A stretch of DNA of 64,000 nt from the NCBI GenBank assembly GCA_947053345.1, contig CAMRSM010000011.1, positions 47,703 to 111,702 of the forward strand, in the 5' to 3' direction. The notes beneath the pieces are model-generated. The model searched no databases. It had not been told where the DNA came from and worked only from the letters and a program-made list of their open reading frames with translations. The first letter of the stretch is position 1, and each line of letters starts with the position of its first letter. Positions 15,587-25,190 of this stretch are shown here, piece after piece. This DNA comes from an uncultured Lachnospiraceae bacterium (GTDB lineage: Bacteria > Bacillota > Clostridia > Lachnospirales > Lachnospiraceae). The translations under genes were made by a program, and so were the position numbers.

Positions 15587-16734
15587 GGGAAGGGAGATTA
15601 TTGGGGATGATCGGGGAAATACAGGAAGATTATGTGGAGGAGGCTTATCCGGAGGCGGAGATGAAACGGGACGGGAGGCGGGAACCGGGGGTGATGTCAA
15701 GGGTGAGGGAGGATGTTTTAAAGAAAGCAGAGGGAAATTTTGCAGCGGGGAAAGAGAAAGGATGGGGAAATGGAAAAAAGCAAAAACGTTTTTATATTAT
15801 GGCTGCTGTGGGATGCCTGTCTCTGGCAGCAGTGACCATCGGGATTTTTGCGGGGAGGCAGCAAAAATATGTACCGAGTGGGGAGCTTTTCCGTTCCGTG
15901 CGGATGGGAGGCTTCATGGAAGAACCTGAGCAATATCTTGTAGTCGACCAAATACTATTTTCGGCGTATGTGAAAGTCGGGGAACGGATGGCGGAGTACC
16001 ATATGGAAAATACATATGGAAGTGAAATACCGCAGATCGATCCTATGACGATGAGATTAAAGAATAATCTTGGGGAGCTTTATCAGGGTGTGGACGCGGA
16101 TGGCAGGAGCTGGTACCGGTTGAAGGGTCAAGATCATCTGGGAAGCCTGATCAGCAAAGATGAAAATGGCATACTGCGGTTGTGGGAATTTGATTCTTTT
16201 CTTTTAGGGCCGGCACCGGAGGAGAGGAAGGAAGGAGGGCATTATACGGCGGACAAATATCCGGAGGCGGATGTCTCGCCTTATACTTACAGCGAGATCC
16301 TTTCCGCAATTTACGGCTTAAAAGATGCAGAAGAGATCGAGAGCATCACGGCGAAAGCGCAGAAGACGAATTTCACCTCGTTGGGGATTTCGATGCAGGA
16401 GGAGGTCGGAAGCCATACTTATGTGGAACGGGAGCAGATAAAGCTCATTTATGATGCCATCGCGGGGGCGGTGAGCGAGAAGAGGAAGACGGCAATGGAA
16501 GAAAAACGGCGTTTCCAATATAGTTTTACGGTGAGCGAGGGATTGAAGCTTTCCGGGGGGCGCAGCATCTATGGTTCGCGCGATCTTGTGATCTGGACGG
16601 CAGACGGAGAGGAGCTTGATTTCTTAAAGTACGATGCGCATTTGGGCTATATTTACCGGTCAGAAGGGAATGTTACGTGGTATCTGGACGATCATGCGGT
16701 CGGGATCCTGAATGGTATTTTCGGGATAGAGTAG
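15583..16734 (+). CDS. Membrane protein, probable anti-sigma factor
   Basis: A 383-residue protein with a charged N-terminal cytoplasmic part (~65 residues), one membrane segment (FYIMAAVGCLSLAAVTIGIFAG, about 67-88) and a large extracellular region. The four-base overlap with the ECF sigma gene and the topology fit a sigma/anti-sigma pair in which the cytoplasmic part holds the sigma factor until an outside signal arrives. I do not recognise a named domain in the outer part. The role is inferred from context. Confidence 0.7.
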   Translation: MREGRLLGMIGEIQEDYVEEAYPEAEMKRDGRREPGVMSRVREDVLKKAEGNFAAGKEKGWGNGKKQKRFYIMAAVGCLSLAAVTIGIFAGRQQKYVPSGELFRSVRMGGFMEEPEQYLVVDQILFSAYVKVGERMAEYHMENTYGSEIPQIDPMTMRLKNNLGELYQGVDADGRSWYRLKGQDHLGSLISKDENGILRLWEFDSFLLGPAPEERKEGGHYTADKYPEADVSPYTYSEILSAIYGLKDAEEIESITAKAQKTNFTSLGISMQEEVGSHTYVEREQIKLIYDAIAGAVSEKRKTAMEEKRRFQYSFTVSEGLKLSGGRSIYGSRDLVIWTADGEELDFLKYDAHLGYIYRSEGNVTWYLDDHAVGILNGIFGIE

Positions 16735-16788
16735 CGGGCGGCGGCCGGGCAGGCGTGGAGATCCCGGGAAATGATATGGCATAAAATG

Positions 16789-16847
16789 GCGGGCATTTGG
16801 GTGTTTAGCGGATTGCTTGAAAAACACCCAAATGCCCGCTTGTTTTT
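16789..16847 (+). terminator. Strong terminator after the sigma/anti-sigma operon
   Basis: An 18-base arm starting GCGGGCATTTGGG (16789-16806) is complementary to 16822-16839, followed by TTGTTTTT. The T-run also contains the -35 box of the next gene's promoter. Confidence 0.85.
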
Positions 16848-16868
16848 CCGTGCCGATTGTCATATAAT
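16840..16868 (+). promoter_or_regulatory. Sigma-A promoter for the FRG gene
   Basis: TTGTTT (16840-16845) and TATAAT (16863-16868) are 17 bases apart. The -35 box lies inside the T-run of the preceding terminator, giving a compact terminator-promoter junction. Confidence 0.65.
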
Positions 16869-16909
16869 CTAGAAAACAGAAACTTTTTTGCAGGACAGGA
16901 GGACAGGGC

Positions 16910-17716
16910 ATGATACGGGTAGAGCATTTACGGGAAATTGAGAAGGTATTGGAACTGATCAACGAGCAGACCTACGACAGCGAGATCGGGCGTTACCGGT
17001 CGTCCTACCTGTACCGGGGGATGCCGAACGAGGATTATTACCTGACGACGAGCCTGCACTTGAATTGCAAGGAAAAGCATAGGGAACTGGAAAAGAGCAT
17101 CCTGCGGAACTTTACGAAATACGCGGCGAGTGAAGAGCCGCTTCTTGACGAGTCGGTCTGGCGGCAGCTGATCATCGGGCAGCACCATGGCCTGCCGACA
17201 AGGCTGCAGGATTGGACGTACTCGCCGCTGATCGGGCTGCATTTTTCCACGAGCGGCGAGCGGCTGGCAAATATGGAAAAGCACGGGGGCATTCTCTGGA
17301 AGATCGACGTGCATGAGATGAACCGCCTTTTGCCGAAGAAATATCAGGATAGTCTGCAGGAGGAGAAGACCAACCTGTTTACGGTGGAGATGTTGGACGA
17401 GCTGGCGGTGGATCTTGATACCTATGACGAGGATATGCAGAACCGTTCCATGGTGCTGCTAGAGCCGCCGTCGATCGACCAGCGCATCATCAACCAGTAT
17501 TCGTATTTCGCGATCATCCCGAGCGGGATGGGGGATATCGAGCGTTTTTTGTCGGAAAACACGGCGCATACGGTGAAGTATATCATTGACAGGAGCCTGC
17601 GCTGGAAAATACGGGATATGCTTGACCGGATGAACATCAACGAGCGCATGATCTATCCGGGGCTGGACGGTCTGTCGGCGTGGCTGAAGCGGCATTATTA
17701 TGTGAAGGATATGTGA
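16910..17716 (+). CDS. FRG-domain protein
   Basis: A 268-residue protein with the FRG-domain signature: YRGMPNEDYYLTTSL near residue 35, then the block QHHGLPTRLQDWTYSPLIGL near 88-107. FRG proteins (named for Phe/Tyr-Arg-Gly) are widespread in bacteria and phages. Some are linked with toxin or defence loci, but a biochemical activity is not settled. There is no signal peptide or membrane segment. The gene has its own promoter and is 60 bases from the BMP gene, so read-through to the sensory genes is possible. Confidence 0.85.
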   Translation: MIRVEHLREIEKVLELINEQTYDSEIGRYRSSYLYRGMPNEDYYLTTSLHLNCKEKHRELEKSILRNFTKYAASEEPLLDESVWRQLIIGQHHGLPTRLQDWTYSPLIGLHFSTSGERLANMEKHGGILWKIDVHEMNRLLPKKYQDSLQEEKTNLFTVEMLDELAVDLDTYDEDMQNRSMVLLEPPSIDQRIINQYSYFAIIPSGMGDIERFLSENTAHTVKYIIDRSLRWKIRDMLDRMNINERMIYPGLDGLSAWLKRHYYVKDM

Positions 17717-17776
17717 GCTGATCTGGTTGGCGGAGAAACTTTTTTCGGGATGGCATGGCATACAAAGGGGGACAGC

Positions 17777-18880
17777 GTGAAAAAAATAGGGATCATAACG
17801 AGTATTGTGTTTGCAGTGATCATCATCGGGCTGATGCTGGTGAATATCAAAGAGGGTGAGTTTGACGTGACAAGGGAGCAGACAAAGGTCGGGCTGGTTC
17901 TGAACGGGGCGGCGGATGACCGCAGCTGGGGGCAGGCACATTTTGAAGGGCTGACGGCGAGTGCGGGCCGGCTGAACCTAAAGATCTTATACCGCGAGAA
18001 TGTGGGGCAGGGCAGGGCGTGCGACGATGCGATCGAGGAACTGGTCGGGGAGGGATGCGAGATCATTATCTGCAGCTCCGTCGGCTACGGGGACAGTGTG
18101 GCACAGGCGGCAGGGCGGCATCCGGATGTCTATTTTTTCCACACGGCGGGCGTACAGTCCTATAAAAATGTGACGACTTATTTCGGGCGCATTTACCAGA
18201 TGCGCTATCTGAGCGGCATTGTGGCGGGATTACAGACACAGACAGGACAGATCGGCTATGTTGCGGCGTACGATATCCCGGAGGTGAACCGCGGGATCAA
18301 TGCGTTTGCGCTCGGTGTCCGTTCGGTGAACCCGGATGCGACGGTTTTTGTTTCATTCAGCAATTCATGGACGGACGAGGGGGCGACGCGGGATGCCGCA
18401 AAGAGGCTTTTCGATACATATGACATTGATGTTGCGGCGATGCACACCGATTCGTTGGAAGTGCTCAGGGAGGCGGACGCGCGCGGGATCTATTCAGTCG
18501 GCTACAATTATGACAACGCGGAGATCTTCCCGGATACTTTCCTGACAGCCCCGGTCTGGGATTGGGAGGTGTTTTATTCCGGGCGCATTCTGGAGTGCAT
18601 CCAGGGAAAGCTCGCCGGCGACAGCTACTGGGACGGAGTGGAGAGCGGCAGCGGTATGGTGGATCTTTCGCCGCTCACGAAAAATGTGAAACCGGGAACC
18701 GCGCAGAAGGTGGCGGAAGCGAGGGAGAGGCTTGAGGAGGGCAGCTTTGATGTTTTTTATGGCCCGATCTTTGACAATGAAGGGAATCCCCGTGTGCTTG
18801 CGGGTGAGAATATGTCGGATGACGCACTGCTAAATTCGTTTGACTGGTATGTCGCGGGGGTTGAGATTTATGAAGAATAG
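17777..18880 (+). CDS. Membrane-anchored BMP-family binding protein
   Basis: A 367-residue protein of the BMP/PnrA basic-membrane-protein family (periplasmic-binding fold, often nucleoside-binding). Recognisable stretches are [30 protein letters not shown] and [19 protein letters not shown]. The GTG at 17777 follows AAGGGGGAC. The N-terminus is a hydrophobic segment (residues ~4-23) with no lipobox Cys, so the protein is tethered by a transmembrane helix. No ABC permease or ATPase genes follow; a hybrid histidine kinase overlaps its 3' end by 11 bases. I infer a ligand sensor for that kinase and not a transporter subunit. Confidence 0.85.
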   Translation: MKKIGIITSIVFAVIIIGLMLVNIKEGEFDVTREQTKVGLVLNGAADDRSWGQAHFEGLTASAGRLNLKILYRENVGQGRACDDAIEELVGEGCEIIICSSVGYGDSVAQAAGRHPDVYFFHTAGVQSYKNVTTYFGRIYQMRYLSGIVAGLQTQTGQIGYVAAYDIPEVNRGINAFALGVRSVNPDATVFVSFSNSWTDEGATRDAAKRLFDTYDIDVAAMHTDSLEVLREADARGIYSVGYNYDNAEIFPDTFLTAPVWDWEVFYSGRILECIQGKLAGDSYWDGVESGSGMVDLSPLTKNVKPGTAQKVAEARERLEEGSFDVFYGPIFDNEGNPRVLAGENMSDDALLNSFDWYVAGVEIYEE

Positions 18881-20933
18881 ATTTTTGGATTCCAGGAGAA
18901 ACCGCTACTGGGTATTTACGGTGTTTATCGCGCTGATGGCGGTGGTCGGCATCCTGCTGTCGAACCGGATCGTAAAGTTGCAGGAGGACTATGTGGAAAA
19001 ACAGCTGGCGAAGCAGACGCAGAGCATGGCGGAGGTTGTGCAGGAGCGGCTGATTGCGGAGCTTTCGTCGATGGATGTGGTGGCGCGCCTGATCGAGACC
19101 GGGGCAGTGGAGACCGTGGAAAAGATGGAGGGCGCGGGGGTGCTTTCCGGCCTGATGGCGCTCGACGGTTCAGCGGTCTATGGGGAAGCGCTGGATTTTT
19201 CGGTCTACGAGGGTGTGCGGGAATCATTCCGCGGCAGTGAAGCGGTTTCCTGCGACGAGGAGGGAAACATTGTCTTCTCGGTTCCGGTTTTCCGGGGGGA
19301 TAATATAAAATACGTAATGTACCGCAAATATGCGGTGGAAGAGCTGGAGCAGTTCTTTTTGGTGGATGGCTGTGACGGGCAGGCAAAAATGCTGGTTGCG
19401 AGTGGGCAGCAGATTTTGTATGCGGACGCGCGGTGGGAGCAGTCCGATCTTGCGATGCTGAAGGATGAAGGGGTGCTGGAGACGTATGAGAAAGTCCACA
19501 CCAAGTTAAACATTGCGCCGTCGGCGGCAGAAAAGGGTGATTTCGGCGGGGAATCCGCGTACTTATTTGCGGCGGAGATCAGCAGACAGGGATTGTACTT
19601 GGTTGGTCTGGTTCCAAGAAAGCACATGGAGGCAGGGATTTCTTTCATTGTGATGATGGTAGTCTGTGTGCTGGGGCTTTTGCTCATCCTTTTTGCCGTC
19701 GGCGTAAAATACCTGTTCAGCGCCGAAGAGAAGGTGAGGGAGAGCGAGGCGCTGCGTCAGGCGAAGCTTGCAGCAGAAAACGCCAACCGCGCCAAGAGCG
19801 ATTTCCTTGCCAATATGTCGCATGAGATCCGGACACCGATCAATTCCGTGATCGGTATGAATGAAATGGTGATCCGCGAGGCGAAGGAGAGCAATATACT
19901 CGAGTACGCGAAAAACATTGAGTACGCGAGCAAATCCCTGCTGTCATTGATCAATGACATTCTGGATTTTTCAAAAATTGAGTCGGGGAGGATGGAGATT
20001 GTCGATGCCGATTACGAACTGTCGTCCTTCCTGATGAATATTGTCAATATGGCGCAGGTAAAGGCGGAGGCGAAGAAGCTTGCGTTCCATGTGGAAGTGG
20101 ACAAAAGCCTGCCGGTGATGCTTTACGGCGATGAGGTGCGGGTGCGCCAGGTGATCGAGAACATCCTGAGCAACGCGATCAAATACACCAAGGAGGGCAG
20201 CGTGACGCTCACGGTGCGCCCAAGGGCGGAAGGGGAAAACTTTGCGCTTGAGATTTCGGTGCGCGATACGGGCATTGGCATCCGCACAGAGAATTTGGAG
20301 AAGTTGTTCCAGGATTTTGAGCGGCTTGACCTTGTGCGCAACCGCAATGTGGAGGGAACCGGTCTGGGGCTTGCGATTACAAAGCGCCTAACAGAGCAGA
20401 TGCACGGGAGCATTTCGGTGGAAAGTACCTACGGGGAGGGCTCGTGTTTTACCGTGACAATACCACAGGGAGTGAAGGATACGCGGGTGATCGGTGACTT
20501 TAAACAGACTTACCGGGAATATATCGCGAAGAGTGTCGGGGAAAAAGAAAGCTTTACAGCCCCGGATGCGAAGGTGCTGGTGGTGGATGACAATACGATG
20601 AACCTGCTTGTTGCAAAGAAGTTGTTAGGACGGACAAAGGTACAGGTGACGACCTGCCAGAGCGGTGAGGAATGTCTTGCCCTGATGCAGAAGGAGCATT
20701 TTGATGTGATCCTGCTCGACCACATGATGCCGGAGATGGACGGGGTGGAGACGCTTGAGCGCTCGCGCAGCCTTGAGGGAAGCCGGTGCAGGGATACGCC
20801 GGTGATCGCGCTGACCGCAAATGCCATTCAGGGGGCAAGGGAGGAATATATCCGTCTGGGTTTCCGCGATTATCTGAGCAAACCGATCGAGCCGAAACTT
20901 ATGGAGGAAATGCTGCGGAAGTATATTGCGTAA
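18870..20933 (+). CDS. Hybrid histidine kinase with C-terminal receiver
   Basis: A 687-residue protein. Membrane segments at about residues 14-30 and 258-278 enclose a ~225-residue extracellular sensor region. The kinase core has His318 in [19 protein letters not shown], an N box ([13 protein letters not shown]), G1 (DTGIGI) and G2 ([12 protein letters not shown]). A receiver domain follows from about residue 567 ([10 protein letters not shown], then [11 protein letters not shown]). There is no HPt or DNA-binding domain, so phosphate must pass to proteins encoded elsewhere. Gene overlap with the BMP protein suggests a LuxP/LuxQ-like pairing of binding protein and kinase. The start at 18870 is preferred over 18840 because GGGGTTGAG lies just upstream. 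Confidence 0.92.
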   Translation: MKNRFLDSRRNRYWVFTVFIALMAVVGILLSNRIVKLQEDYVEKQLAKQTQSMAEVVQERLIAELSSMDVVARLIETGAVETVEKMEGAGVLSGLMALDGSAVYGEALDFSVYEGVRESFRGSEAVSCDEEGNIVFSVPVFRGDNIKYVMYRKYAVEELEQFFLVDGCDGQAKMLVASGQQILYADARWEQSDLAMLKDEGVLETYEKVHTKLNIAPSAAEKGDFGGESAYLFAAEISRQGLYLVGLVPRKHMEAGISFIVMMVVCVLGLLLILFAVGVKYLFSAEEKVRESEALRQAKLAAENANRAKSDFLANMSHEIRTPINSVIGMNEMVIREAKESNILEYAKNIEYASKSLLSLINDILDFSKIESGRMEIVDADYELSSFLMNIVNMAQVKAEAKKLAFHVEVDKSLPVMLYGDEVRVRQVIENILSNAIKYTKEGSVTLTVRPRAEGENFALEISVRDTGIGIRTENLEKLFQDFERLDLVRNRNVEGTGLGLAITKRLTEQMHGSISVESTYGEGSCFTVTIPQGVKDTRVIGDFKQTYREYIAKSVGEKESFTAPDAKVLVVDDNTMNLLVAKKLLGRTKVQVTTCQSGEECLALMQKEHFDVILLDHMMPEMDGVETLERSRSLEGSRCRDTPVIALTANAIQGAREEYIRLGFRDYLSKPIEPKLMEEMLRKYIA

Positions 20934-21033
20934 AAAGGATGGGGCGCGTGGCATGAGAGGGGGAATTTGGCCGCGGCGTGCCCGCGCGTGCAAAAAAGAA
21001 CGGGAAAACGACAAAAAAAGCATCGGGAAGTGC

Positions 21034-21063
21034 TTGCACCAAAGCAGGGTTTTTATGTAAAAT
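21034..21063 (+). promoter_or_regulatory. Sigma-A promoter for the chemoreceptor gene
   Basis: TTGCAC (21034-21039), an 18-base spacer and TAAAAT (21058-21063), with a TG dinucleotide in the spacer end. It lies about 107 bases before the start codon of the chemoreceptor. Confidence 0.6.
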
Positions 21064-21169
21064 AGAAGCGGAAAAAACAGGAGGATTTTTGGCGGTGACG
21101 GAAGGATGGCATCCCTTAAAGAAGCGCAGAATCGGATTGTTAAGAATCAAAAGCTAGGAGGCCTATGGG

Positions 21170-22639
21170 ATGGAGCAGGAAAACAGAACGATCAATAAAG
21201 GGATATTGCAGGGGTGGACCGTGGTCAGCACGATATTGTTCGTCGCGTATGTTTTGGAGGTGGTCAAGAAAAACCGTACCATAGGGTACTTTGCGGTTTT
21301 TTCGCTTTTGCTGGTCGTGCCGTTAGCCATTTCCTGGGTCATTTACCGGGGGAAGCCGGCGACCAACAAGATCAAATATCTATGCGCAGTATTTTACGGG
21401 ATTTTGTACGTGTTTGTATTGCTGACGGGAGCTACGCCGCTTGTGTTCAGCTACAGCCTGCCGATGCTGTATCTGCTCATGCTGAGCAATGACGGTAAGC
21501 TGTTAAAATGGCTGGCAGTCGGCAATATCACTGCAAATATCGCCAGTATCGTGGTTCAGATCACAATAGACCATAAGTCCCCGGATGAATATATGACGGA
21601 ATGGGAGATCCAGCTGGCAGCCGCGGTTATGTGCTCGGTTTTTGCTTACACGGCATGCCGCATTTCCTCGAAGCTGCACACCGCAAGGATGCGTACCACG
21701 CAGGAAAGCGAGGCGAAGCTTGGGGATATCCTCGAAAAGGTGACGGAAGTAGCCAGGGGTGTCGAGAAGCACACAAAGACCTTACTTGAAAAGCTTGTGG
21801 AGCTTGAGACGGCTTCGGGCAGGACGGCGAGCGCGATGGAGGAGATCGTGACCGGATCGACCCAGTCCACGGAGATGGTGGAACGGCAGCTCCATATGAC
21901 TGCGGACATCCAGACGGTCATTGACCATACGGGCGGGCTGACGGAACGCATCAGCGGGAATGTGGACGAGACGAGCAAAAAGGTACAGTCCGGCATCTTA
22001 AATATGAAGAAACTTTCGGACAGCGCGCAGGGCGTGGAGGAAAACAGCAGGCAGGTGATCGCGCATATGGAGACGCTGAAGGACACGACCGTGCAGATGC
22101 AGGGCATCATTGAGATCATCAGCGGCATTGCGGGACAGACAAACCTTCTGGCGTTGAACGCCTCGATCGAGGCAGCGCGCGCGGGCGACGCGGGCAGGGG
22201 TTTCGCGGTGGTCGCCGAGGAGATCAACGGGCTGGCAAACCAGACAAAGGAATCGACGCAGAACATTGCGCAGATGGTCGGCGCGCTCCGTGACAAGGCG
22301 GCGGAAGCGACCTGTGCGGTAGAAAAGATGGCGGGAATGAATGCGGAGCAGAATAGTATTATTTTTGAGACCGGCAAGGGGTTTGACGTGATCCGCTCGG
22401 CGGTGGAGAATGTAAAGCGGGATATGGACGAGGAGAAGGAACAGATCGAGAGGCTTCTTGCCGCAAATGCCCAGATCGTGGAAAGCATACAGACCATTTC
22501 GGCGGTGAGCCAGCAGGTTATGGCGAATACGGCGCAGACGCAGGAAGTCACGGGGCAGAATGAGCGTGCGGTCGAGGAGATGAACGCGCTGGCGCATGAA
22601 CTGGAGCAGAGGGTGGCGGAGTTAAGAAGCTACGCGTAA
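21170..22639 (+). CDS. Methyl-accepting chemotaxis protein
   Basis: A 489-residue receptor. Its N-terminal ~190 residues hold several hydrophobic segments (probably six) and no large extracellular domain or HAMP. The C-terminus has the conserved hairpin tip [20 protein letters not shown] followed by [12 protein letters not shown], which binds CheA and CheW. The multi-helix membrane sensor suggests it detects a membrane-associated or intracellular cue, or a partner protein. It starts after AGGAGG (21153-21158). It may serve the same signalling pathway as the preceding BMP/kinase pair, but has its own promoter. Confidence 0.92.
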   Translation: MEQENRTINKGILQGWTVVSTILFVAYVLEVVKKNRTIGYFAVFSLLLVVPLAISWVIYRGKPATNKIKYLCAVFYGILYVFVLLTGATPLVFSYSLPMLYLLMLSNDGKLLKWLAVGNITANIASIVVQITIDHKSPDEYMTEWEIQLAAAVMCSVFAYTACRISSKLHTARMRTTQESEAKLGDILEKVTEVARGVEKHTKTLLEKLVELETASGRTASAMEEIVTGSTQSTEMVERQLHMTADIQTVIDHTGGLTERISGNVDETSKKVQSGILNMKKLSDSAQGVEENSRQVIAHMETLKDTTVQMQGIIEIISGIAGQTNLLALNASIEAARAGDAGRGFAVVAEEINGLANQTKESTQNIAQMVGALRDKAAEATCAVEKMAGMNAEQNSIIFETGKGFDVIRSAVENVKRDMDEEKEQIERLLAANAQIVESIQTISAVSQQVMANTAQTQEVTGQNERAVEEMNALAHELEQRVAELRSYA

Positions 22640-22736
22640 TCCGGTAAATGTGTGGTTGGAAGCAAACTGCAGTGGAAATGTTTGGTGAATCCAACGGTGA
22701 TTTGGATGCCCGCAGGGGCAAATGGAGGGAGCGGAT

Positions 22737-23441
22737 ATGAAACTGGTATTTGTAAGGCATGGTGACCCGGATTATGTGCATGATTCCCTGACGGAAAAAG
22801 GCAGGACAGAGGCGGAAATCCTCTCAAAAAGGATCGCAAAAATGACGGTGCGGGATTTTTACTGCTCGCCGCTCGGGCGCGCGCAGGAAACAGCCGCCTG
22901 CTCGTTGAAGAAAATCGGGCGGGAGGCAGTGACATATGACTGGCTGAGGGAATTTCCGGGGTATATTCTTGACGAACAGACGAAAAAACGCCGCATTCCG
23001 TGGGATCTGATGCCGCGCGACTGGACAGTGCGCCCGCGTCTGTATGATAAGGAGCAATGGCTTTCGGAACCGCTGATGCAGACAGGGGATGTGGCGGAAG
23101 TTTACGCGCGCGTCTGCGCGGGGATTGATTCACTGCTTGCAGGCTACGGCTATGTGAGGGACGGCGGCATGTACCGGGTGCAGGGCGGAAATGAGGATAC
23201 GATTGTATTTTTCTGCCATCTCGGCATTACGTTCGCTATCATGGCGCACCTGATCGGACTTTCCCCGGTAGTACTCTGGCAGGGCTTTTTCGTGGCACCG
23301 ACCTCGGTGACGACGCTCGTGACAGAAGAGCGCATTCCGGGCGAGGTATTTTTCCGCTGCATAGGGCTTGGTGATATTTCGCATTTGTATGAGGCGGGGG
23401 AGGAAGCGTCAAAGTCGGGATTTTTTGAGGAGATGCGGTAA
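22737..23441 (+). CDS. Histidine phosphatase family protein
   Basis: A 234-residue member of the phosphoglycerate-mutase-like superfamily. The phosphate-accepting His is in the N-terminal VRHGDPDY, and FYCSPLGRAQETA supplies the second Arg. The C-terminal VFFCHLGITFAIMAHL has the second catalytic His, while FVAPTSVTTLVTEE matches the family end. It probably removes phosphate from a small metabolite; the substrate is unknown. The start follows GGAGGG (22724-22729). Confidence 0.85.
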   Translation: MKLVFVRHGDPDYVHDSLTEKGRTEAEILSKRIAKMTVRDFYCSPLGRAQETAACSLKKIGREAVTYDWLREFPGYILDEQTKKRRIPWDLMPRDWTVRPRLYDKEQWLSEPLMQTGDVAEVYARVCAGIDSLLAGYGYVRDGGMYRVQGGNEDTIVFFCHLGITFAIMAHLIGLSPVVLWQGFFVAPTSVTTLVTEERIPGEVFFRCIGLGDISHLYEAGEEASKSGFFEEMR

Positions 23442-23539
23442 AAGATCTCGGGAACGATAGGATTTGTGTTGACAAACAAAGACCCTGTCTTGTGCCGGAC
23501 TGTGAAAAAACAGGGGCAGAATGAGAGGGGAAATTTCAG

Positions 23540-23576
23540 GGGTGCTGTTGCTTTGCGCAACAGCACCCTTTGTTTG
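23540..23576 (+). terminator. Terminator after the histidine phosphatase gene
   Basis: GGGTGCTGTTG (23540-23550) is complementary to CAACAGCACCC (23558-23568), followed by TTTGTTTG. It separates this gene from the convergent lacI-type gene. Confidence 0.85.
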
Positions 23577-23607
23577 TGCCGGTGTTTGCCGGGTTGTCAA
23601 TATGCAT

Positions 23608-24651
23608 TTATTTGGCTGCCGCCTGACCTGCTTCACGGAAATACTTTTTCCTGTTTGGTGCCGCCGCTGTGCCTGTCGAAGCCCGCTCTATGAATTTCGC
23701 GCGCAGCAGCATCTTGCTTACGGATACATTGTGGATCAGCCCGTCAAGCAGCAGGAAAGCGCTTTTTCCGAGATCCGTCCGGTCCTGGCGCACGGTTGTA
23801 AGGGGCGGTGTGAGCTGTGCGGCGAGCGGAAGGTCGTCAAAACCGACGACGCTGATATCCTCCGGGACGCGCAGCCCTTGTTTTACGACCTCGGCGATCA
23901 CACCGGAGGCGATCAGGTCGCTCGCGCAGAGAATTGCTGTCGCACCGTTTTCAAGGAAGCCCGGCACATGGTATTTCGCACAGTCCGGGACATAATAACC
24001 GTATTCGATCAGGGATTCGTCAGGGATAAGCCCGTGGTCTGCCATGCTTTGCATGAAAGCCTGATAGCGCTCGTCGGAGACCATAGAGTTTTTGGAGCCG
24101 TTCAGGAAAGCGATTTTCCGGTGCCCAAGGGAATAGAGATGTTCAACCGCGATGGATATACCTTCTGCCGAGTCCGTGCCCACATAGCCGACGTGTGGGT
24201 TCACGGGGATATAATTGTCGAGCAGGACGGTGGGAACGGTAGTTTTGTTTAATTGTTTCACCCAGTCATCGTGCAGGGAGAAGCCGAGCAGAAATGCGCC
24301 GGAAAAGCCGTTTTTTAGCATGTAGGTGTCAAACTTTTCGGCAGTCTGCATGTTTAAATCGGACGGGATCACGCAAACTTCCCAATGCCTGCGGGCGGCG
24401 GAGAGTTTGAAGCCCATGATGATCTCATAGCCGAACTGGTCAATGTTTTCGTAGTCCATGTTTTCAATTAAGATGCACACCTTGCGGGTGGATTTTGACT
24501 TTAGTTTTTTTGACGCGTAGCCCATCTCGACAGCAGTGTCAAGCACGAGCTGCCGCATATCGTCGCTGATGTCACTGGCTCCGTTCAGACCCTTGGATAC
24601 TGTGCTGACGGCGATACCGAGGTGGTTGGCGATATCTTTAATTGTGGCCAT
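23608..24651 (-). CDS. LacI-family repressor of the alpha-glucan genes
   Basis: A 347-residue regulator. The N-terminal helix-turn-helix reads TIKDIANHLGIAVSTVSKGL, followed by the hinge helix region. A periplasmic-binding-like effector domain continues with VGTDSAEGISIAVEHLYSLG and ISVVGFDDLPLAAQLTPPLT. It is divergent from malQ, phosphorylase, malEFG and amylase, so it very probably represses them and is released by maltose or a maltodextrin. The probable operator is the palindrome at 25101-25118. The start codon follows GAGG on the minus strand. Confidence 0.9.
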   Translation of the reverse strand: MATIKDIANHLGIAVSTVSKGLNGASDISDDMRQLVLDTAVEMGYASKKLKSKSTRKVCILIENMDYENIDQFGYEIIMGFKLSAARRHWEVCVIPSDLNMQTAEKFDTYMLKNGFSGAFLLGFSLHDDWVKQLNKTTVPTVLLDNYIPVNPHVGYVGTDSAEGISIAVEHLYSLGHRKIAFLNGSKNSMVSDERYQAFMQSMADHGLIPDESLIEYGYYVPDCAKYHVPGFLENGATAILCASDLIASGVIAEVVKQGLRVPEDISVVGFDDLPLAAQLTPPLTTVRQDRTDLGKSAFLLLDGLIHNVSVSKMLLRAKFIERASTGTAAAPNRKKYFREAGQAAAK

Positions 24652-24730
24652 TTTTGTAACCTCGCATTCTGTTGGTTTGTTATGCCGGCAGATTCTGTCG
24701 GTGGGAATGATTAGGATTCCCTATTTCTTA

Positions 24731-24759
24731 AGTATAAACCGAAAAGCCCGGTTTTTCAA
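24731..24759 (-). promoter_or_regulatory. Sigma-A promoter of the LacI-type gene
   Basis: On the minus strand TTGAAA (24754-24759) and TATACT (24731-24736) are 17 bases apart, about 80 bases before the start codon. The intervening gap 24840-25060 is A/T-rich and shows no gene. Confidence 0.7.
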
Positions 24760-25061
24760 TGACTATTGCGAAAAATCCACGAAAAACCGTGATTTTGTGC
24801 AGAATAACGAAAAATTTTTTTGTGTATTTTGATTGTGTTCTTCATATAACCAAGTATTGCGCAAAGGGTGATGTTTTCTGCAAATTACAATGGCCGATAG
24901 GGATCTTTCGGATTGTGGGAGCGGTTTGAAAGCTGGGACAAACAGTGAAAATTACAGCAAAAAGCAGCAAGAAAATCCTGTAAAATGTGAAATTGTACAA
25001 AAAAACATGTATAAACCGGAGCAAAACAAAGAAAAATAACCAAAAAACATAAAATCCACTA

Positions 25062-25090
25062 TTGACAAACTGTCGATATTGTGTTATTCT
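25062..25090 (+). promoter_or_regulatory. Sigma-A promoter of the alpha-glucan operon
   Basis: Consensus -35 TTGACA (25062-25067) and -10 TATTCT (25085-25090) with a 17-base spacer. The predicted start of transcription (about 25097) lies just before the palindromic operator. Confidence 0.8.
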
Positions 25091-25100
25091 TTAGTCAAGA

Positions 25101-25118
25101 TTTCGAAACTTATCGAAA
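25101..25118 (+). promoter_or_regulatory. Probable LacI-type operator
   Basis: TTTCGA (25101-25106) and TCGAAA (25113-25118) form an inverted repeat with a 6-base centre, immediately downstream of the -10 box. Binding here would block promoter clearance. The assignment to the LacI regulator at 23608-24651 is inferred from position and symmetry. Confidence 0.6.
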
Positions 25119-25190
25119 ATTTTGCGGATTGACAAAATAAAATCCGGATATCGTGCAATCTGGTAATCAGAGTGGCAGGGAGGTATCTTT

